Source of the DNA: Sphingosinicella sp. CPCC 101087 | GTDB lineage: Bacteria; Pseudomonadota; Alphaproteobacteria; Sphingomonadales; Sphingomonadaceae | Assembly (NCBI RefSeq): GCF_004151485.1 | Contig: NZ_SBFF01000009.1 | Coordinates: 1 to 64,000 of the forward strand | Reading direction: 5' to 3' | Length of the DNA: 64,000 nt | Shown: positions 27,233-35,468 of the stretch, piece after piece | Numbering within the stretch: position 1 is the stretch's first letter | Layout of the letters: the number at the start of each line of letters is the position of its first letter | The notes under the pieces: model-generated | Told to the model about the DNA's origin: nothing | Database searches by the model: none | What the model saw: only the letters and a program-made list of their open reading frames with translations | Position numbers and translations under genes: made by a program

Positions 27233-28122
27233 CGGTCGTCCTTGCGGGAGGCGACGAAATATTGCGCCATCGCCGCGATGAGGATCATGGCGAACAGCAC
27301 CTGCGCCGCCGCGGCGGCATAGCCGAGTTCCCATTGCCGCCAGCCGGTCTCGTAGATGAACAGCACGATCGGCCGCGTCGCGTTGTTGGGGCCACCCCGG
27401 GTCATGAGCTGCGGCTGCCCGAACAGCTGGAACTGGAGGATGATCTCGATGATGACGACGAGCAGGAAGGTGCGGCGGATCGACGGCAAGGTGATACGGG
27501 TCAGGGTCTTCCAGCGCGACGCATTGTCGAGCCGGGCCGCCTCATAGAGATCGCGCGGCACCTGCTGCAGCGCAGCGAGGAACAGCACCATCGGCAGGCC
27601 GATGCACCACCAGATGGTGGTGACGGCGATCGCCGGCATGGCGAGATCCTGGTCGTTCAGGAAGGCGACGGGGCTTCCGCCCAGCGCCTCGGCGGCCACG
27701 GCAATGAGTCCGCCGTCAGGGGTGAAAACGAGCTGCCAGACGAGCGTCACCACCGTGACCGATAGGACGGTCGAAACGAAGAAGATGGTGCGCAGCACGC
27801 TTGCCCAGCGTGCCGGGCGATTGAGTACCAGCGCCAGCCCGAGGCCGATGAGCGTCAGCGCCGGCACCGTCAGCAGGACGAAATAGAAGGTATTCCACAC
27901 CGTCTCCAGGAAGATCGGATCGCGTGCGAGGCGCGTGAAGTTGGCGAACCCCACCTGAGCCTCGACTCCGAACAGGTCCGACTTGGTGGTCGACAGCCAC
28001 ATGCCCATCGCGAGCGGCACGACGATCATCGCAACGAAGACGATGAGGTAGGGAAGCACGAACAGCGCGTTGGCCCAGCCGGCAGGCCGGCGACGCGCGC
28101 GCGCAGGAGCATCGATGGCCAT
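27229..28122 (-). CDS. Sugar ABC transporter permease (MalF/AraP type)
   Basis: The 297-residue protein has about six transmembrane segments and an EAA loop (RDLYEAARLDNASRWKTLTR). Its ATG overlaps the ATPase gene stop (ATGA). It is the first of the two permeases and typical in length for the MalF-like subunit of CUT1 importers lacking the extra periplasmic loop. Confidence 0.93.
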   Translation of the reverse strand: MAIDAPARARRRPAGWANALFVLPYLIVFVAMIVVPLAMGMWLSTTKSDLFGVEAQVGFANFTRLARDPIFLETVWNTFYFVLLTVPALTLIGLGLALVLNRPARWASVLRTIFFVSTVLSVTVVTLVWQLVFTPDGGLIAVAAEALGGSPVAFLNDQDLAMPAIAVTTIWWCIGLPMVLFLAALQQVPRDLYEAARLDNASRWKTLTRITLPSIRRTFLLVVIIEIILQFQLFGQPQLMTRGGPNNATRPIVLFIYETGWRQWELGYAAAAAQVLFAMILIAAMAQYFVASRKDDR

Positions 28123-29207
28123 CAGCCGGCCGCGTGATGGCCGCGACCCGCGGCATCGAACAGATGGGCGCGTGCGCCGTCGATCGAGAGACCCACTTCG
28201 TCACCTGCGCGGACGGTGGAGAGGCCGGCATCCTCGGCAACCAGCATCGCCCCGCCCTTCAGCTCGACATGAACCAGGGTACGCTCGCCCAGGCGCTCGA
28301 CGACGCGCGCGGTGCCGCGCGCCGCCGCGCCCTCGCTTGCTATCCGGACATGTTCGGCGCGCAGCCCGACCGTCGTGTCGCCCTGGGGCAAGGCGGCTGT
28401 TGGAACGGCCGTCTGGACAAGGGTTCCGTCGGGCAGAGTGGCGCGCGCAAGGCCCTCCGCTGCGGCCTCGATCCGCACCGGCAACAGGTTGATGCGCGGC
28501 GACCCGACGAAACCAGCGACGAAGCTCGTCGCCGGACGCAGATAGATGTCCATCGGCGTGCCGACCTGCTCGATCCGGCAGTCGTTGAGCACGACGATTC
28601 GGTCGGCGAGAGTCATCGCCTCGACCTGGTCGTGCGTCACGAAAATCATTGTCGTGCCGAGCCGCTGATGGAGGCCCGCCAGCTCGACCCGGGTGCGCAC
28701 GCGCAGCGACGCGTCGAGATTCGACAGCGGCTCGTCGAACAGGAAAACCTGGGGCTGCTTGACGATGGCACGGGCGATCGCGGCGCGCTGGCGCTGGCCG
28801 CCGGAAAGCTGGCCCGGCCGTCGCTCCAGGAGATGCTCGATCTCCAGGCTGCGAGCCGCGGCTGCGACGCGTGCAGCAATCTCGTCGCGCGCGACGCCGA
28901 CATTTCTGAGCCCGAAGGCCATATTGTCGCGGATCGTCATGTGCGGGTACAGCGCATAATGCTGGAACACCATCGCGACGCCGCGCTCGCCCGGCGGCAG
29001 GTGGTCCACGCGGCGGCCCCCGATCCGGATCTCCCCGGAATCGACGGTCTCGAGCCCTGCGATCATCCTGAGCAACGTGGACTTGCCGCACCCGGAAGGG
29101 CCCAGGAAGACCATGAACTCATTGGGGTTCAGGCTCATCGACAGTCCGTCGATGACGGCCGTCCTACCGAAGCATTTGCTGATGTTGGTCAGCTCGACGG
29201 TTGCCAA
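28122..29207 (-). CDS. Sugar ABC transporter ATP-binding protein (UgpC/MsmK type)
   Basis: The frame extends upstream but a TTG at 29207 (giving MATVELTNISKCFGRTAVID) with AGAGGA a few bases before it matches where UgpC-type proteins begin; the resulting 361 residues is the family length. Motifs: Walker A GPSGCGKST, Q-loop VFQHYALYPHM, signature LSGGQRQR, Walker B VFLFDEPLSNLD, H-loop VTHDQVEA, followed by a C-terminal TOBE/OB domain. It energises the importer. It is the first gene of a probable six-gene operon (ATPase, two permeases, binding protein, GH51, GntR) with a locus box 22 bases upstream of the start. Confidence 0.93.
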   Translation of the reverse strand: MATVELTNISKCFGRTAVIDGLSMSLNPNEFMVFLGPSGCGKSTLLRMIAGLETVDSGEIRIGGRRVDHLPPGERGVAMVFQHYALYPHMTIRDNMAFGLRNVGVARDEIAARVAAAARSLEIEHLLERRPGQLSGGQRQRAAIARAIVKQPQVFLFDEPLSNLDASLRVRTRVELAGLHQRLGTTMIFVTHDQVEAMTLADRIVVLNDCRIEQVGTPMDIYLRPATSFVAGFVGSPRINLLPVRIEAAAEGLARATLPDGTLVQTAVPTAALPQGDTTVGLRAEHVRIASEGAAARGTARVVERLGERTLVHVELKGGAMLVAEDAGLSTVRAGDEVGLSIDGARAHLFDAAGRGHHAAG

Positions 29208-29228
29208 GCGATCCTCTCTGTTGGTGTT

Positions 29229-29242
29229 TTTGTCTGAGTAAT
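29229..29242 (+). promoter_or_regulatory. 14-bp arabinose-locus box (exact copy) upstream of the ABC importer operon
   Basis: TTTGTCTGAGTAAT lies 22 bases upstream of the ATPase start codon, so it should overlap the promoter or transcript start of the minus-strand operon. It is identical to copies at 9301 and 17435. Confidence 0.75.
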
Positions 29243-29611
29243 TGACGTGGAGGGGGTCGTCAACGCTTCTGAGGGCGCACGCATGCCTCATGATGATCGG
29301 CGTCCGACGCAGGGCGCGGCCAAGGCTCCGATCGGCGACGGCGGACTCTGTTCGAAGGCAGACCTGTCCAGGTCGGCCGAAAGGAGAAGCTCAGACCCGA
29401 GAAAGCGTACAGCCTCGCTCCACGAGGGCCGCAACCTTTACCGGTCGGCATTGCGTCGGCAGACTGATTGAGGCGATATTTCCGGATCGGCGTGCAGGCG
29501 TCGTTCCGAGGCCGGCGTCGGCCCCTCTCCGCCCACTCGCCGGCTGACGAGCGAGATCCGGAAAACCTGCCGCTGCGGATCCAGACTCTGGCTGCCGTGC
29601 GCCGGACCGGA
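29243..29611. other. Intergenic region between the eCIS operon end and the ABC importer operon
   Basis: About 370 bases without a convincing gene. It must contain the 3' end of the eCIS transcript and the promoter of the importer operon. A weak hairpin (GATCCG at 29555-29560 with CGGATC at 29576-29581) lies 30-55 bases after the last eCIS gene stop and lacks a T-run, so it is only a possible terminator. Confidence 0.4.
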
Positions 29612-30016
29612 TCAGCGCTTCCTCGATCCCCGTGCGGGCTTGGGCGCGGCCTTCGCCGCTTTCGGTGCCGCCTTGGACTTTCCGGAAGGCGCCCTTTCCG
29701 CCGGCTCGCGCGCCGTCGCTTCCTTCGACCCGCGTGAACGCAGGACCGGCTCGATCAACTTGCGGTCGGATTCCACCTTCCGGTCGAACGCCTCGAGCTC
29801 GCTCCTGAGTGATTTCACGGCCACGTCGATCCGGGCAGCGTAGTCGGCCTTCTCCTTTTCGAGCCGCTCGACCCTGAGCTTGAGCGCGGCCCGGCGGCGT
29901 TCCTGCAGATCGACCGGCAGGGAAAGAGTGGCAGTGCCGGGCGAATCGAAACGGGATGCCTTGTCCATGTCCTCGACCAGCCTCTCCTGCTGCTCGAGCA
30001 ATTTGGCGATGCTCAT
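29612..30016 (-). CDS. Small coiled-coil protein with Lys/Ala-rich tail, last gene of the eCIS operon
   Basis: I do not recognise a family for this 134-residue protein. Residues about 1-95 are strongly charged and predicted-helical in appearance (KLLEQQERLVEDMDKAS, RRRAALKLRVERLEKEKADY), and the last 35 residues are Ala/Lys/Pro-rich (KSKAAPKAAKAAPKPARGSR), reminiscent of histone-H1-like nucleic-acid-binding tails. GGAG lies 8 bases before the ATG. It is 18 bases downstream of the beta-helix gene and on the same strand, so it is probably co-expressed. It could be an assembly factor or a fibre-associated protein; function is unknown. Confidence 0.65.
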   Translation of the reverse strand: MSIAKLLEQQERLVEDMDKASRFDSPGTATLSLPVDLQERRRAALKLRVERLEKEKADYAARIDVAVKSLRSELEAFDRKVESDRKLIEPVLRSRGSKEATAREPAERAPSGKSKAAPKAAKAAPKPARGSRKR

Positions 30017-30034
30017 GCTTGTTCTCCGATCCTG

Positions 30035-33000
30035 TCAGGCGATCATGTTGAAATTGTTCTCGGGCATCGGGAACTGGTTGGCAGGGGGCCGCCCCCAATT
30101 CCCCGAATGCGAGACATTGCCGATGAAGGGCCCCGGCATGTTGTGAAAATGGTAGGACCGGAACGATCGCGTCATCGCCTTGACGTGATTGTTCGCCACC
30201 GAGCAGCGCCGCCCGACGAGCGACACGGTCGCAGCCTGGAATGCGTCGTTGAACGGCAAGCTGGCGTGGAAGCAGTAATTGCCGGTGAAGATGACACGCT
30301 CGAACCGAATGTTGATATTGTCGTTGATCGGCTGCGACAGAAGCTCGACCAGGGCCGTCGCGCCCGTGCCGATGAACTTGTTGTCGGCGATCTGGATCGG
30401 GAAGCCGAGCACGATCTGCCCGTCGGCAAGATCGAGGGGATATTCGAGATATCCGCGCATCAGCAGGGCGCGATCTTCGGCTGTCGGCGGCCGGGCGTTC
30501 ATATCAGAATAGGTGACGAGATTTCCTTGCACGCTGGCTTCCAGGATCAGGTCGCAGGATATGCCCCGCGCCACCGGCGCCACCGGTCCGCCCGCCTGCA
30601 GCGGAAGCCCGATGTTCATGATCTCGTTGCGTTCGATGACCATTTCTCCGAACACCAGATAGGCGCTGATTCCGGTTCCCGTCTCGCTGCCGGAGCCGCA
30701 ATTTTCGATGCGGTTCTCGATCACCTCGAACCGGCCGAGCAGCTGAACGGCCGCGATCCCTTGCGCCGAAAGGCCCGTCATTCGGTTCATCGACACCGTC
30801 GGGCCTGTCTCACGGTACAGGCCGACGCCGATGCCGCCCCCACCCTCGAACCGGTTCCCGGAAATCCGGTTGCGCTCGCCCTCGATTGCGAAGACGCCGA
30901 TAAGGGCGCCGGAAACCTGATTGTCCGAGACCAGCGCCGCGTCGGCGTTGGTAAGCCCGACCCCCAGTCCGGAGGTCCTGCCCGACTGGGCCAGCCTGTT
31001 GCCGGTCACCGACACATGGGCGGCCCCGAGCACGGTGATGCCGTGCTGCGCGCCTTCCACGATGTTTTCCGTGACGATGACTCGCTCGACGGGCAGATAC
31101 TCATTGTCCTCGCCGAACCCGACCGTCACCGCGACCGACTGGCCGACCGCGTCGGCCGCCGACCGGATGACATTGGCGTCGACGATGCTGCCGTCTCCCG
31201 CCACGCGGATGGCGGTGATCCGGCCGCCCTGATGCTCGATCCGGTTGCCGCTCACGATGACGGCCGCAGGGGCGGCGTCGATTCCGAAGCTCGCCTGTCC
31301 GCCGGCCGGCGCCGCGATCAGAGCGATCCGATTTGCGGCGAGCCGGGAGCCAATGGCGAGCGATTGCGGCGGCCCTTCCAAGGTGTCGTTCAGGATTATC
31401 CCGTTGACCGCCTGCTCGATATCGTTGCGCTCGGCGACGAGCGGTCCGATCAGGCCGCGCGCGAAGATGCCGATGGTCGTCGGCTGGTTCGCGGAGATCC
31501 CGGTCGTCGCGATCCTGTTCGACGAGACCTCGACATCCGCGCAGCCGCGATCGAGATGAACGCCGATCGCGACTCCTTCGATCTCGCAGCCGACGATGCA
31601 CAGGTCCTGGGCCTGAAGGGCGATCACGCCCACGGAACCGCCCCGGGCGAACGATTGCAGGCGATTGTCCTCGAACACCATCCCGCTGGTGCCGCGTATG
31701 GCGATCATCGCCGTGCCGCCCGACGCCTCCCCTTCGCGCCAGGTGATGCCGTGGACGCGAATGCCGGGCTGGCCGGGCGCGAAGACGTTGAGCAGGCTGG
31801 AGCCGCCCGACCCCTGCACCACCGCGCCGAGGCTTTCGCCGTGGAGCGAGACGTTGCCGCGATCGATCAGGATCGGTGCCGCTATCGCGTGCAGGCCGGA
31901 TTTTAGGCAGACGCAGCCGCCTTCGTCGGGAAGGGAGTCGATCGCGGCCTGAATGCTGTCGCCGGGCTGGACGACGACGGTGCAGCAGCCGACCGATTCG
32001 GTCGGGCGGGGCCGGCAATCCTCCACCACCTGCGGTGCGCCGCCGGCCGGAACCTCGACCACGGCGAGCCGGCAATAATGATGATGGATTCCGAGCGGCG
32101 GAGCCTCGACGAGCGTCTCGACGACGCGACCCGCCGTGCGCGCCGTGAACAGCCAATGGTCGCCGGGCCTGAACGCACCCCCTGCCGGGTCCAGGCTGAA
32201 GCTCACTTCGACGCCGTCGCCGAGCTGGACGAAGGTGCCTGGAGGCGGGACGGGGATGAGCCCGGCCGAGCCGGGCGCCCCCAGGTCGACCAGCATGTTG
32301 CCGTCGGAGTCGCGGACCACGCCGGACTGGTCCCATTTGCGCAGACGCGGGTGGAAGGCCTGGTCGAGCTCCGGCCCGGCGCCGTCGAAAGCGAGCGTTC
32401 CGGCCGGAAGCGCCGCGCCCAGCGTCACCGTCTGTGCGCCATCGTCGACCGACTGAACCTGCCGGAAGATGCCGGGCGTGCCTTCGAGCTCGCGCCGATC
32501 GTCGGTCACCTCGACCCAGTCTCCCGGATTGAAGCGCATCACGTCGTCGCGCGCGACGCGGGCGACGCGCAGCACATCGCCTGCCGGCAGCGACAGGATC
32601 GCCGTCGCGACGGTCGCATTGTGAATCGCCCATTTGAAGCGGAAGGCGCCAGCCGGGTCCCGGTCGTGGATCTCGACCCGATACAGTCGGTTCTCGAGGC
32701 CGGTATAGCCGCTTCCCGGGGGCAGAAGGCAGGGATCGTTCTGCGGCGGCCCGACATGGGCGCGGCTCGACAGGCGGCCGGCCGAAGGCGTGACGATGTC
32801 GAGCCAACCCGGCACCTCGCCGTCGGGAGTCGCACAGCCCGCATCGCCGACGTCGTCCAGCTCGCGGACCTGCCAGACGGTCTGGCCGCGCCCCGTCGTG
32901 TCGACCGCGACCGCCGGCTCGATCAGGGTCGGATCCTCGAGGTAAGTGACCGTGCGCTGCCAGACGTCGAGATAGAAAATGTGGCGCCCCGGACCGAGCG

Positions 33001-33373
33001 GCCCGGGCGCGAAGCCGGGACGCCAGGGCTGTTCGTCGAAGGGAACGACGCCCATACCCTGCCGCTCGGCGAGGATCGGATTCCACGCGAAAGGCGCATT
33101 GCCGTGATTCTCGGCCTGCAGTCCGTCGACGTAGAGCCGGCCCGGCTGGATGACGATTTCGCCCGCCACGACATCGATCCTGAAGCTGTCCGGCAATGCC
33201 GCCGGCAGCGCCACACGATCGAGGATGTCGAACGTTTCCGAGCGCCACCGCCGATCCTGGATCGCCTCACCCTCCAGGGAATCGGCATCGAGCCTCACCC
33301 GGCCCTGCTGTTCGATCGTCCAGGCATAGTTGTTCCGCGGATCGAAACGAACTCTACTGATGTCCACGGTCAT
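30035..33373 (-). CDS. eCIS-associated giant protein: DUF6519-like N-terminus plus right-handed beta-helix
   Basis: The ATG at 33373 with GAGGAGG six bases upstream starts a 1,112-residue protein, MTVDISRVRFDPRNNYAWTI. The first part (QQGRVRLDADSLEGEA) matches the DUF6519-type entry domain seen in phage-tail-like clusters. From about residue 490 (VVVQPGDSIQAAIDSLPDEG) to near the end there are many PbH1/NosD-type repeats: short turns such as ISGNRFEGG, VTGNRLAQSG, VIENRIENCG. Right-handed beta-helices are used in phage tailspikes and pectate-lyase-like binding proteins, so this is a good candidate for a tail fibre or receptor-binding component. It follows the tail-protein-I gene by 10 bases. 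A glycan target is inference. Confidence 0.8.
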   Translation of the reverse strand: MTVDISRVRFDPRNNYAWTIEQQGRVRLDADSLEGEAIQDRRWRSETFDILDRVALPAALPDSFRIDVVAGEIVIQPGRLYVDGLQAENHGNAPFAWNPILAERQGMGVVPFDEQPWRPGFAPGPLGPGRHIFYLDVWQRTVTYLEDPTLIEPAVAVDTTGRGQTVWQVRELDDVGDAGCATPDGEVPGWLDIVTPSAGRLSSRAHVGPPQNDPCLLPPGSGYTGLENRLYRVEIHDRDPAGAFRFKWAIHNATVATAILSLPAGDVLRVARVARDDVMRFNPGDWVEVTDDRRELEGTPGIFRQVQSVDDGAQTVTLGAALPAGTLAFDGAGPELDQAFHPRLRKWDQSGVVRDSDGNMLVDLGAPGSAGLIPVPPPGTFVQLGDGVEVSFSLDPAGGAFRPGDHWLFTARTAGRVVETLVEAPPLGIHHHYCRLAVVEVPAGGAPQVVEDCRPRPTESVGCCTVVVQPGDSIQAAIDSLPDEGGCVCLKSGLHAIAAPILIDRGNVSLHGESLGAVVQGSGGSSLLNVFAPGQPGIRVHGITWREGEASGGTAMIAIRGTSGMVFEDNRLQSFARGGSVGVIALQAQDLCIVGCEIEGVAIGVHLDRGCADVEVSSNRIATTGISANQPTTIGIFARGLIGPLVAERNDIEQAVNGIILNDTLEGPPQSLAIGSRLAANRIALIAAPAGGQASFGIDAAPAAVIVSGNRIEHQGGRITAIRVAGDGSIVDANVIRSAADAVGQSVAVTVGFGEDNEYLPVERVIVTENIVEGAQHGITVLGAAHVSVTGNRLAQSGRTSGLGVGLTNADAALVSDNQVSGALIGVFAIEGERNRISGNRFEGGGGIGVGLYRETGPTVSMNRMTGLSAQGIAAVQLLGRFEVIENRIENCGSGSETGTGISAYLVFGEMVIERNEIMNIGLPLQAGGPVAPVARGISCDLILEASVQGNLVTYSDMNARPPTAEDRALLMRGYLEYPLDLADGQIVLGFPIQIADNKFIGTGATALVELLSQPINDNINIRFERVIFTGNYCFHASLPFNDAFQAATVSLVGRRCSVANNHVKAMTRSFRSYHFHNMPGPFIGNVSHSGNWGRPPANQFPMPENNFNMIA

Positions 33374-33383
33374 GACGGCCTCC

Positions 33384-35468
33384 TCAGGTCGCGAAGATGG
33401 CGCCGGCTTCCAGCCCGGCGACGAGATATTCTTCCATGCGGATGCGCAGATTGGCCTCGCGCTGCGGCTGATAGAGCTTGTGGAACACGCCCATCTCGCT
33501 TTCGTCGTCCGCGCCGGTACGGATCTCGACCGGCGCCGCCCGCAGCAGTTGGGCATAGCCCGGCCGGCCGTAGCGAAGGTCGGTCCAGGACGGACGCAGC
33601 CGGTCCCGCACGGCATCGACGATCGCATCGGCCTCGGCCGCCGAAAGCATCGGGTTCGCTTCTCGCGCCGTCCTCAGCGCGGCCGCGACGGCGTGGCTCG
33701 GCTGGCAGCGGTGGCGGCGCGGCACCGCCGATCCGGGCGGCACGTAGCTGAACCGGACGCAGCCGATCTGGCGCCGCTCCGCGCGGACCGGGGCGGTCCA
33801 GGTGTCCGCCGGGGCGAGCGCCGCGGCCAGGATGCTGTTGGAAACCAGAGCCATCGTCGCGACATGGATCTTCCCGAACACCGTCGTGTCGATCATGTGC
33901 AAGGTGGGGCCGACGTCGGCACCGTCTGCGCCCGCGATTGCGGGCAGCATGCTGTCCGTCGCGTCGACGATGGAATCGATGATGTGCAGCTGGGTCGAGC
34001 GATCGGCGTGGATCGGCCCCAGGATGGATTGCTCGATCTCGACGAGAACATTCTCGGCCTCGATGAGCAGGCTCGGCGCGCCGGGATTGGTGGGCAGCCC
34101 ATCGAGGCCGAGCCCGTGACCCGGCACCAAGGTGGAATGGCGGATGCGCAGCCGCCGCAGCGCATTGTTCGCCGCCGGCACCCGGATCCGCCCGCCCGCG
34201 ATCAGCAGCCCGTTGAGGGTGACCTCGGCGCCCGCCGCGCCGGTGATGACGAGCTCGCCCGGCAGGTCGATCAGCGGCCGCTGCTGGTTGGCCGCGCGCA
34301 ACTCCACGCGAACGTCGGCGTCGGCCGCAACAGAGACGGAACCCGCATAAGCGAGGCTGTCCGCGATTTCCACCGCACCGCCTCCCTGGACCTGGTCGAG
34401 CTCCGGCTGCAGGACGGTGCCGCCGGAGACGGGACGGACCGGCGCCAGTTCTTCCGCGAAGCTCGCCGCCCGCTCATAGGGTCCGCCGCCGACGTCGGCG
34501 CTGAAGCCGTGATTCCAGCTGACGATCACGACGTCCGGCGCCGGCCGGTTCGGCGGAAAGCTGATCCGGCCCAGCACCGGATCGATGGCGACGACGTCGT
34601 CGGGAGCATGGGCCCAGGCGCCGGCGCCGGCATCGCCGAGATGGCAGCCGCGCACGTCGGCGAGGTCGAGCGCGACGCCGTCCGCCTCGATCGACAAAGC
34701 GCGTGGATAATAGTCCGCGGTGAACTGCGCGAACCGCCGTCGGCCGATCGGCTCGGGGACGTTGAGCGGCCCCGCCAGCGCCACGATGTCCGGTTCCGCG
34801 ACCGGCGCATTGAACAAAGGCGCATCGGCAGCGAGCGGATTGAAGAAGAAGCGCCGCGGATCGGCGGGATGGCGCCCCGCCGCGACCCGCTGAAGCGGGT
34901 AGGCGCGCAGGCGCCACAGGAACAGGCCGATATTGCGGATGTTGTGCCGTCCCTCCCCGATCGCGATGCGGCCCACGTCGATCGTATGGGAGAGGCTGTC
35001 GAAGGCGCTTTCGAGCCGCTCCAGCGGCTCCCAGTGCCTGAGATCAGGGCTGGCCCCGTTGAGCGGGCGTACATGGTTCAGATTCTGGTTCGTGAGCAGG
35101 ATCTGGAAGAATTCCTTCGCGTGCGCCGGCCATCCGGTGACATCGCGCGCAAGCTGCTCGAGCATCACGACGGTGCCCTTGCGCCGACGATAGGCGATGG
35201 TGTTCGCAATCTCCGCGCGCCGGCCGATCGCTGCGGGGATGCCGTGGATCGTGCGATATCCGATCAGGTCGCCGATATAAGGCAGCACCCAATCCGCCGC
35301 GGTTTCGACGAACGCATTGTCGTAGAGGAAGGCAGCGTCCTCCTCAAGGATCCGGGCCTGCTCGCCGAGCACGGTCAGGAACTGGCGAAGCGGATGATCG
35401 AGCTCCGCATCGCGGGTCCGGTGAACCTCCGGCAGCAGGTCGAAAAGCGCTTGTCCGTCCCAGTTCAT
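33384..35468 (-). CDS. eCIS tail-protein-I-like protein with beta-helical C-terminal region
   Basis: The 694-residue protein begins with a phage tail protein I-like domain (FDLLPEVHRTRDAE, FVETAADWVLPYIGDLIGYR, YRRRKGTVVMLEQLARDVTGW), a region shared by eCIS baseplate-periphery proteins. The C-terminal part (about 350-600) has beta-strand repeats resembling a parallel beta-helix (LIAGGRIRVPAANNALRRL, VLVEIEQSILGPIHADRS). Its ATG overlaps the preceding baseplate gene stop. It probably links the baseplate wedge to fibres. Assignment to a specific Pvc number is uncertain. Confidence 0.8.
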   Translation of the reverse strand: MNWDGQALFDLLPEVHRTRDAELDHPLRQFLTVLGEQARILEEDAAFLYDNAFVETAADWVLPYIGDLIGYRTIHGIPAAIGRRAEIANTIAYRRRKGTVVMLEQLARDVTGWPAHAKEFFQILLTNQNLNHVRPLNGASPDLRHWEPLERLESAFDSLSHTIDVGRIAIGEGRHNIRNIGLFLWRLRAYPLQRVAAGRHPADPRRFFFNPLAADAPLFNAPVAEPDIVALAGPLNVPEPIGRRRFAQFTADYYPRALSIEADGVALDLADVRGCHLGDAGAGAWAHAPDDVVAIDPVLGRISFPPNRPAPDVVIVSWNHGFSADVGGGPYERAASFAEELAPVRPVSGGTVLQPELDQVQGGGAVEIADSLAYAGSVSVAADADVRVELRAANQQRPLIDLPGELVITGAAGAEVTLNGLLIAGGRIRVPAANNALRRLRIRHSTLVPGHGLGLDGLPTNPGAPSLLIEAENVLVEIEQSILGPIHADRSTQLHIIDSIVDATDSMLPAIAGADGADVGPTLHMIDTTVFGKIHVATMALVSNSILAAALAPADTWTAPVRAERRQIGCVRFSYVPPGSAVPRRHRCQPSHAVAAALRTAREANPMLSAAEADAIVDAVRDRLRPSWTDLRYGRPGYAQLLRAAPVEIRTGADDESEMGVFHKLYQPQREANLRIRMEEYLVAGLEAGAIFAT

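Noticed and set aside
29555-29581. Terminator after the eCIS operon
   Set aside because: The stem is only 6 bp with a 15-base loop and no T-run, too weak to call as a terminator feature.
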